A DNA stretch of 59,124 bases from an uncultured Planctomyces sp. GTDB taxonomy: Bacteria > Planctomycetota > Planctomycetia > Planctomycetales > Planctomycetaceae. Made by a program: the position numbers and the translations under genes. Positions 54,483 through 59,124 of the stretch are shown here, one piece after another; positions within the stretch are counted from its first letter, which is position 1, and every line of letters starts with the position of its first letter. The notes below the pieces were generated by a model. The model was not told the origin of the DNA. It did no database searches and was given only the letters and a program-made list of their open reading frames with translations. The stretch spans positions 1 through 59,124 of the forward strand of contig CALGTK010000077.1 in NCBI GenBank assembly GCA_937904325.1, in the 5' to 3' direction.

Positions 54483-57077
54483 ATGGTTTGGGTAACGCCT
54501 GGGGTGAATACAGTGAGAATTGTTTCAGCATTATTGATCTCGTTGTGTCTGCTTTCCGTGGCAAGCGCCGAGACTTACACACCCGGCCAGAAGGTCAGCA
54601 AGAGCTTCGGCAAATTTGCTCAGCAGTTTCTCGCCAGCCACTGTGTGGACTGTCACGGGACGGAAGAACCTGAGGGTAATCTGTCGCTCGATAAGTTGGG
54701 GCGTGTTGACGAAGTCAATGCTGCTATCTGGACAGCGGTGTGGGCGCAGGTCACGTTGAAGGAGATGCCGCCGCAGGATGCCGACCAGCCGAAGGTCATT
54801 GAGCGGCTACAGTTTGCGGATTGGATCGTCGGAGAACTGACTCGCGTCATGCGGGACAAAGGCGGGTTCCAAGCTCATCTCGATCCGAACAAAGGCAACT
54901 TTGTCGATCACGACCTGCTCTTCGGTCCGCTGCCCGATGGTATCAAGCTCGAACCAACGTCGTCTCCGGGACGTCTCTGGCGAGTAACGCCGCAGGAGCA
55001 CGTCACACGCCTGAACGAACTGATCAATCGCGAGCCGGACTATGATCCCGAAAAACCAGGCCTTCGCACACGCGGCGATGTCGTGCCCACAAATCACGGC
55101 GGCGAACTCAAGATTTACTTCGGCACGGATCGCATTATTAAGTGGCAAGGCGGGACAGTTGCCTATGCCACGTCCGTTAAGAGTATGCCTGCGATTCTGT
55201 CGTCAGCTCGTAAACACGGCCTTGAGAATTACCCCGACTTCTACACGGTCAACAGTGCGGAAGCGACGCAGATCATGAGCCTTGCCGGCGACATCCTTCG
55301 CTACATGGCGTACGGCCCGCTGAGTATTGCCAATCCGGAACAGATAACTGACGACCCAAACACCTACAAGATCGAAGGCGATCTCCGCGGACTGCCCACG
55401 GCGCTGGTCTACAGCAAAAAGATCAAACGTCCTCTGACACCGGTCTATGACCTGATGAAGGAAGAGGGCGTTTCCGAGGAAAGTTTACGCGCTGCGGTCG
55501 ATTACCTCTTTGAAGCACTCACCTTCCGCCGGCCGAGTGAAAAGGAATCGGACAACTATCTTGAAATTGTCCAGCAGTCCGTTGATAAGCTCGGCAAAGA
55601 GGACGGAGCCGTTCTTGGCCTGTCATCAATCTTTCTCGATCGCGACGCACTCTTCAGGCCTGAACTGACCGACAATGGAAAACCGGATCAGCACGGTCGA
55701 GTAATGCTTCAGGACTGGGAACTGGGCCTGGCGGTCAACCACGCACTGCGATACATCCAGCCGGATGATGAACTGCGGACTTCAATCGTCGAAGGCCGCA
55801 TGCGGACGAAGGTGGATGTTAAACGCGAAGTCGAACGGATGCTCGCCGACGCCAGCGTCCGCAAACCGCGAATCCTGCGTTTCTTCCGTGATTACTTCGA
55901 CTACGACCTTGGTGGCTATATCTGCAAGGACTCAAGAGCCCTGGGCGAAACGGGGGCAAGCAACCGGGGAACATCGCACTACCGTGCCATGTTCGATGCC
56001 ACTGCCAGCACTGACCGACTGGTCGAACTCATTCTGGAAGAAGACAAGGATGTGCTTAAGCAGTTGCTGACGACTGACAAAGTCGTGGTTACTAGATCAG
56101 ACAATGTCTACTTTGGCAGAAAACGCACAAAGGAAGAAGTCGCGGAGTCCGTAGCTGCAGTGAAGAGGGCAGAGGCTGAAGCCTCTAAAGCTGAAGCCGC
56201 TGAGCTTGAGGCGGCAGAGAAGGCACTGGCTGATCTTGAAGAATTGCTGAAAGCGAATCCGGACGAGGCCAGGAGGAAAAAGAAAGAACTCACTGATGCA
56301 AAGAGAGCGGTTACGGCGGCACAAAAGAAGTTGGCGGCGGCGAAAAAGAAGAAACGGTCGAACGTCAATCACAACGTCTCAGTCGCCAGCCTGAATGGAC
56401 CAAAGATTTTTGCACGCGTGAGCCGCCGGAGTTTCGGTAACGGTTCCATGAAACCGGACCGAATTCTCGCCAAAGCCCCCGAAGACCAGCGTCTGGGGAT
56501 ACTGACTCATCCGAGCTGGCTCGTTTCGCATTCCGATGCTATGGACAATCATGCCATCCTGCGTGGTCGATGGATTCGCGAACGACTACTCGGCGGCGGC
56601 ATTCCCGATGTACCGATCACAGTAGACGCCATGCTTCCTGACGAGCCAAAAAACACACTCCGGGAACGCATGCGGGTGACCAGGGAGACTTATTGCTGGA
56701 CCTGCCACCAGAAGATGGACCCACTTGGCCTTCCATTTGAAATGTTCAACCACGCAGGTCTGTATCGGGAAACTGAACTGGATAAACCTGTCGATACAAC
56801 GGGTGAGATTATTGATTCTGGTGATTCTACGATTGACGGCGAAGTCAGCAATGCCCTTGAGTTAATTGACCGGCTGGCCCACAGCACACGAGTTGAGCAG
56901 GTCTTCGTTCGCCATGCCTTCCGCTTCTGGATGGGGCGCAACGAAACAATCAACGACGCTCCAGTTCTCCAGGCTGCTCATAAGGCCTACCGGGACAACG
57001 GAGGCAGCATGAAGGCACTTCTCACATCGCTGCTCACGTCCGATGCATTTATCTACCGAAGAGTTGAACACAGGTAG
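54483..57077 (+). CDS. DUF1592/DUF1588/DUF1585 planctomycete cytochrome-like protein with basic coiled-coil insert
   Basis: An 864-residue exported protein. A signal peptide ([19 protein letters not shown]) is followed by a planctomycete cytochrome motif, [20 protein letters not shown] (heme motif CVDCH). The DUF1587/1592-type body runs to about 530, then [20 protein letters not shown]. The DUF1588 segment contains [40 protein letters not shown] (second CxxCH) and DUF1585-like end residues ([18 protein letters not shown]). Between about residues 540 and 635 there is a Lys/Ala/Glu-rich coiled coil ([35 protein letters not shown]) that interrupts the domain. Start: ATG 54483 or the GTG at 54513, which has GGGGTG ahead of it and a tidier leader. 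Confidence 0.9.
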   Translation: MVWVTPGVNTVRIVSALLISLCLLSVASAETYTPGQKVSKSFGKFAQQFLASHCVDCHGTEEPEGNLSLDKLGRVDEVNAAIWTAVWAQVTLKEMPPQDADQPKVIERLQFADWIVGELTRVMRDKGGFQAHLDPNKGNFVDHDLLFGPLPDGIKLEPTSSPGRLWRVTPQEHVTRLNELINREPDYDPEKPGLRTRGDVVPTNHGGELKIYFGTDRIIKWQGGTVAYATSVKSMPAILSSARKHGLENYPDFYTVNSAEATQIMSLAGDILRYMAYGPLSIANPEQITDDPNTYKIEGDLRGLPTALVYSKKIKRPLTPVYDLMKEEGVSEESLRAAVDYLFEALTFRRPSEKESDNYLEIVQQSVDKLGKEDGAVLGLSSIFLDRDALFRPELTDNGKPDQHGRVMLQDWELGLAVNHALRYIQPDDELRTSIVEGRMRTKVDVKREVERMLADASVRKPRILRFFRDYFDYDLGGYICKDSRALGETGASNRGTSHYRAMFDATASTDRLVELILEEDKDVLKQLLTTDKVVVTRSDNVYFGRKRTKEEVAESVAAVKRAEAEASKAEAAELEAAEKALADLEELLKANPDEARRKKKELTDAKRAVTAAQKKLAAAKKKKRSNVNHNVSVASLNGPKIFARVSRRSFGNGSMKPDRILAKAPEDQRLGILTHPSWLVSHSDAMDNHAILRGRWIRERLLGGGIPDVPITVDAMLPDEPKNTLRERMRVTRETYCWTCHQKMDPLGLPFEMFNHAGLYRETELDKPVDTTGEIIDSGDSTIDGEVSNALELIDRLAHSTRVEQVFVRHAFRFWMGRNETINDAPVLQAAHKAYRDNGGSMKALLTSLLTSDAFIYRRVEHR

Positions 57078-57747
57078 AGAACTTTTGCGGGTTTTGAGTT
57101 AAGGGCGGACTTTGCAAGGCGTCTGACAACGTGTCGGATGCTGCGGGACGTTGCCTCAGAAGGAAAAAGTACTGAGCAGAATGACGATCGATGAGGTGTC
57201 ATAACGCTCGTTATTTTATTCATCGATGCAACAGCAACCCTGACGATCGAGAGTGAAAACGTCAGCTTCGGTATCGGACGGGCCGTTGATTCACGACGTT
57301 CAAACCGGAAAATACACCGCCGCGCATGTGACCCTGATTGATCGCGAAGCGATGCTCGAACTGCTTCGATGCCGGGAAGTAAACGTCACTGCACGCCTGA
57401 TTTCCGCTTTTGTTCCCAACGACCTGCTGGTTGACGACTTGGGGACTACGAAGAATTGCTGGTTTCGATTTGCACGATCATCGACCGAAACAAATTAGAT
57501 ATGATGAAATATGGGCATATACGGTTAAATCGAGACGTCCAATACCAGTATTTTCTGCAATGGGTAAGCCTCAAGCCGCCATGGGCGATCAGAATTGCAT
57601 TACTCAAGGGGATCCTAAAGTCGCTAATTTGACTGTGGTCCTGTAAATTACCTTGATTAACCGATGCAATCGCTATTATCGTTAGAATTAAAATTTCGAG
57701 AGTCCTGAACTGGTGGGCTCGCTGTGAACCCTGCGATGAGGAGATAA
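57078..57747. other. Gene-poor interval with short decayed-looking frames
   Basis: No convincing gene in 670 bases. A GTG-initiated frame at 57253-57498 (81 codons; IDREAMLELLRCREVNVTAR) and an overlapping frame to 57646 that contains RYDEIWAYTVKSR both have some protein character. The second faintly recalls the DEIW motif of IS1-type transposases. They may be remnants of one or two lost genes. A+T content rises after about 57480. Confidence 0.35.
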
Positions 57748-58563
57748 ATGATGGTATCCAGGTCTTTTGTGTTCTTCTGTTGTGCAGCGATATTTTGTAA
57801 TGGCTCGATCACACTGGCTGCGAACAAAGCGTCGCGAGTTCGGAAGCCGCGTGTGTCAGATTCTTCGTCCTCGTCCCGTGCAAAGAATCTCGATGGGCGA
57901 GGGAGCAAGGTCGAATCTTCTGCGGATGATCTCGTGAAGTCAAAACGGCCATCCAAAGACATGCAGCATAAGTCCAAAGCTAAGGACGACATCAATAATC
58001 TTCAGGCACTTGTTCAACGCATGGAAGCCGCGTTGGATCGATTGGAGCAGGAAGCCGATTCGCGAGTATTACGTCTGCGTAGAACCACATTAAGTGGCAA
58101 CAATCGAAATGGTTCTGGAACTTCCGTGCTATCCAGCTCCAGTAGTGAAGCATCGAATGCTGGTGTGTGGATGGTTGTGCGACGTAACGCCGCTCTTGTA
58201 CCTCTCAGCTCACTCAGCACTTTGAGCAGACCTGTTGCTTCGGGTCAGGTTGTGCAGAATGTCGTCCCAGCACTCGGGAATGCATCGATTTTGAGTAGTG
58301 GCAATGCGGTGTCCACTTTCAGAAATGGTCCAACTTCCTTTTCCGGAACTCGGGTTTTCACAAGTTCACCCTACCCAACCTTGCATTACAGAGGAGTGGC
58401 GTCACCTTTCATCACGCCATCTGCGGGTTACCCGTATGCAACGTTCACGGGAGCTACTCAGGCTACTGTGTCATCGAGTGAGACAGTAGTTCCCTCGCCA
58501 CTGATTATAAGTGGTTCAACGATCTACAGCGTCCCCTCTGTTCAGGCGAACTGCATTCCGTAA
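57748..58563 (+). CDS. Secreted low-complexity protein with short coiled coil
   Basis: A 271-residue protein of no family I know. GAGGAG lies four bases before the ATG at 57748, a strong ribosome site. The signal peptide (VSRSFVFFCCAAIFCNGSIT) likely ends near LAA. A Ser/Lys/Arg-rich segment (about 28-85) leads to a short coiled coil, INNLQALVQRMEAALDRLEQ (about 88-115). The rest is Ser/Thr/Val/Pro-rich and free of helices (SGTRVFTSSPYPTLHYRGVA), like a surface or matrix protein. No partner is obvious next to it. Confidence 0.75.
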   Translation: MMVSRSFVFFCCAAIFCNGSITLAANKASRVRKPRVSDSSSSSRAKNLDGRGSKVESSADDLVKSKRPSKDMQHKSKAKDDINNLQALVQRMEAALDRLEQEADSRVLRLRRTTLSGNNRNGSGTSVLSSSSSEASNAGVWMVVRRNAALVPLSSLSTLSRPVASGQVVQNVVPALGNASILSSGNAVSTFRNGPTSFSGTRVFTSSPYPTLHYRGVASPFITPSAGYPYATFTGATQATVSSSETVVPSPLIISGSTIYSVPSVQANCIP

Positions 58564-58666
58564 GCTGCGACAACGTATACCAAATGAGACTTCAAGCGGG
58601 GCTCTTAACGCATGCAGCCAATCGCTTGAAGTCTACAGCGGGCTCTCTGAAGTCAGACAGGTTGTC

Positions 58667-58890
58667 TCAGGCAATGTCGGTGACCCACTTCAGGTTACGA
58701 GCGTTTACAGTGAAGGCCCGATCCGGAATGTTCATCGCCGGAATGTCTGAAGTAAAATACATGTAGGGTGGTGTGAACTTCTGCGAGATTTGGCTGTTCA
58801 GCTGCAATTTTTCGTGGTAGTTTTCTAAACGCCGCCAGTTCGTCGAACCCGGCGTTCGCTTCGTCCAGCTCTCTCACCACAGCCAATCAG
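58667..58890 (-). pseudogene. C-terminal gene remnant near the right edge
   Basis: The minus strand reads FTPPYMYFTSDIPAMNIPDR then AFTVNARNLKWVTDIA to a TGA at 58667-58669. Upstream in the same frame is LENYHEKLQLNSQISQK, and in another frame VRELDEANAGFDELAA, which suggests one frameshift near 58830. The composition is that of a real protein, but I do not recognise the family and no start is visible. Confidence 0.5.
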
Positions 58891-59124
58891 GGGAGCATCG
58901 GGACGACTGGGCCTTCGATCTGTACGAAGACCGGCCAGCTTGTAGACGCCGGTCAGAAAACGTAGCGCCGGGCGATGAGTGGCGGCCGGATGAAAAGCGT
59001 AGCGCCCAGATGATCACTTGTAGCTGCCATTTCAGACTTTCGGAGAATCCGAAATCGTTTGAATTGGCGTGCTATGGGGGACAAGGGTGTACACCGATAT
59101 GGAGCAGTGGATTGAGATTCGCCG
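58891..59124. other. Right-edge interval without a recognised gene
   Basis: No gene is seen. Two imperfect copies of a short motif (acgtagcgccgggcgatga and gcgtagcgcccagatga) lie about 40 bases apart at roughly 58960-59012. Confidence 0.3.

Noticed and set aside
57253-57646. Possible small genes, one with a faint IS1-like DEIW motif
   Set aside because: The match is one short motif, no inverted repeats or complete transposase were found, and the frames overlap each other.
1-59124. tRNA, rRNA or CRISPR loci
   Set aside because: I looked for tRNA T-arm patterns, conserved rRNA segments and regularly spaced direct repeats on both strands and found none.

Overview
The window reads as a chromosomal segment of a planctomycete (phylum Planctomycetota). 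The evidence is the concentration of families that are typical of that phylum: three intact DUF1501/DUF1552-type secreted proteins, a DUF1592/DUF1588-type cytochrome-like protein, five secreted or membrane-anchored PQQ-like beta-propeller proteins, a sialate O-acetylesterase, SGNH hydrolases with Tat-like leaders, and a remnant of a planctomycete-type ECF sigma factor. No rRNA, tRNA or CRISPR array was seen. Lines of sequence I counted outside the 9.3-14.7 kb region are about 55% G+C.

Layout. 0.2-6.4 kb: recQ helicase converges on a NarL-type response regulator, its sensor kinase with two discoidin-like sensor domains, and a secreted beta-propeller protein. 7.1-9.3 kb: an intact DUF1501 gene followed by the wreck of a second DUF1501 gene. 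9.33-14.71 kb: a G+C-rich two-gene cassette (methyltransferase-like/beta-propeller protein, then a membrane SGNH hydrolase with TPRs) bounded by a near-identical inverted repeat of about 50 bp; this looks like transferred DNA. 15-19.2 kb: a partial, unusually ordered complex I cluster (nuoI, DUF2203 gene, nuoA, nuoC, nuoD) without nuoB. 19.4-30.1 kb: a seven-gene operon coding for a TonB-like membrane protein, ExbB, two ExbDs, a giant membrane-anchored beta-propeller, a TPR/solute-binding protein and a secreted protein of unknown fold. 30.4-34.4 kb: housekeeping genes (DUF167, uppP, a Clp_N-thiE fusion, coaX). 34.5-40.5 kb: a 1447-residue multidomain beta-propeller protein and a sialate O-acetylesterase. 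40.7-44.2 kb, plus strand: an LptA/LptD-like outer membrane protein and a PEGA lipoprotein. 44.6-52.0 kb, minus strand: a secreted GIY-YIG protein, DUF1501, RidA, RbsD/FucU, a secreted propeller, an SGNH esterase and an alpha/beta hydrolase. 52.2-52.5 kb: a frameshifted ECF sigma remnant. 53.0-57.1 kb, plus strand: a DUF1552 gene and its DUF1592/DUF1588 partner. 57.7-58.6 kb: a low-complexity secreted protein, then a gene remnant at the right edge.

How it fits together. Most of the window serves the cell envelope: sensing, proton-motive-force-driven envelope machinery, outer membrane biogenesis, and degradation of decorated polysaccharides. The two strongest candidates for undescribed biology are the ExbB/ExbD-beta-propeller-solute-binding operon (19431-30090) and the inverted-repeat-bounded cassette (9331-14708). 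The cassette shares an unusual methyltransferase-like plus beta-propeller architecture with the resident gene at 34477-38820. All functional statements rest on motif recognition by eye; no database search was possible.
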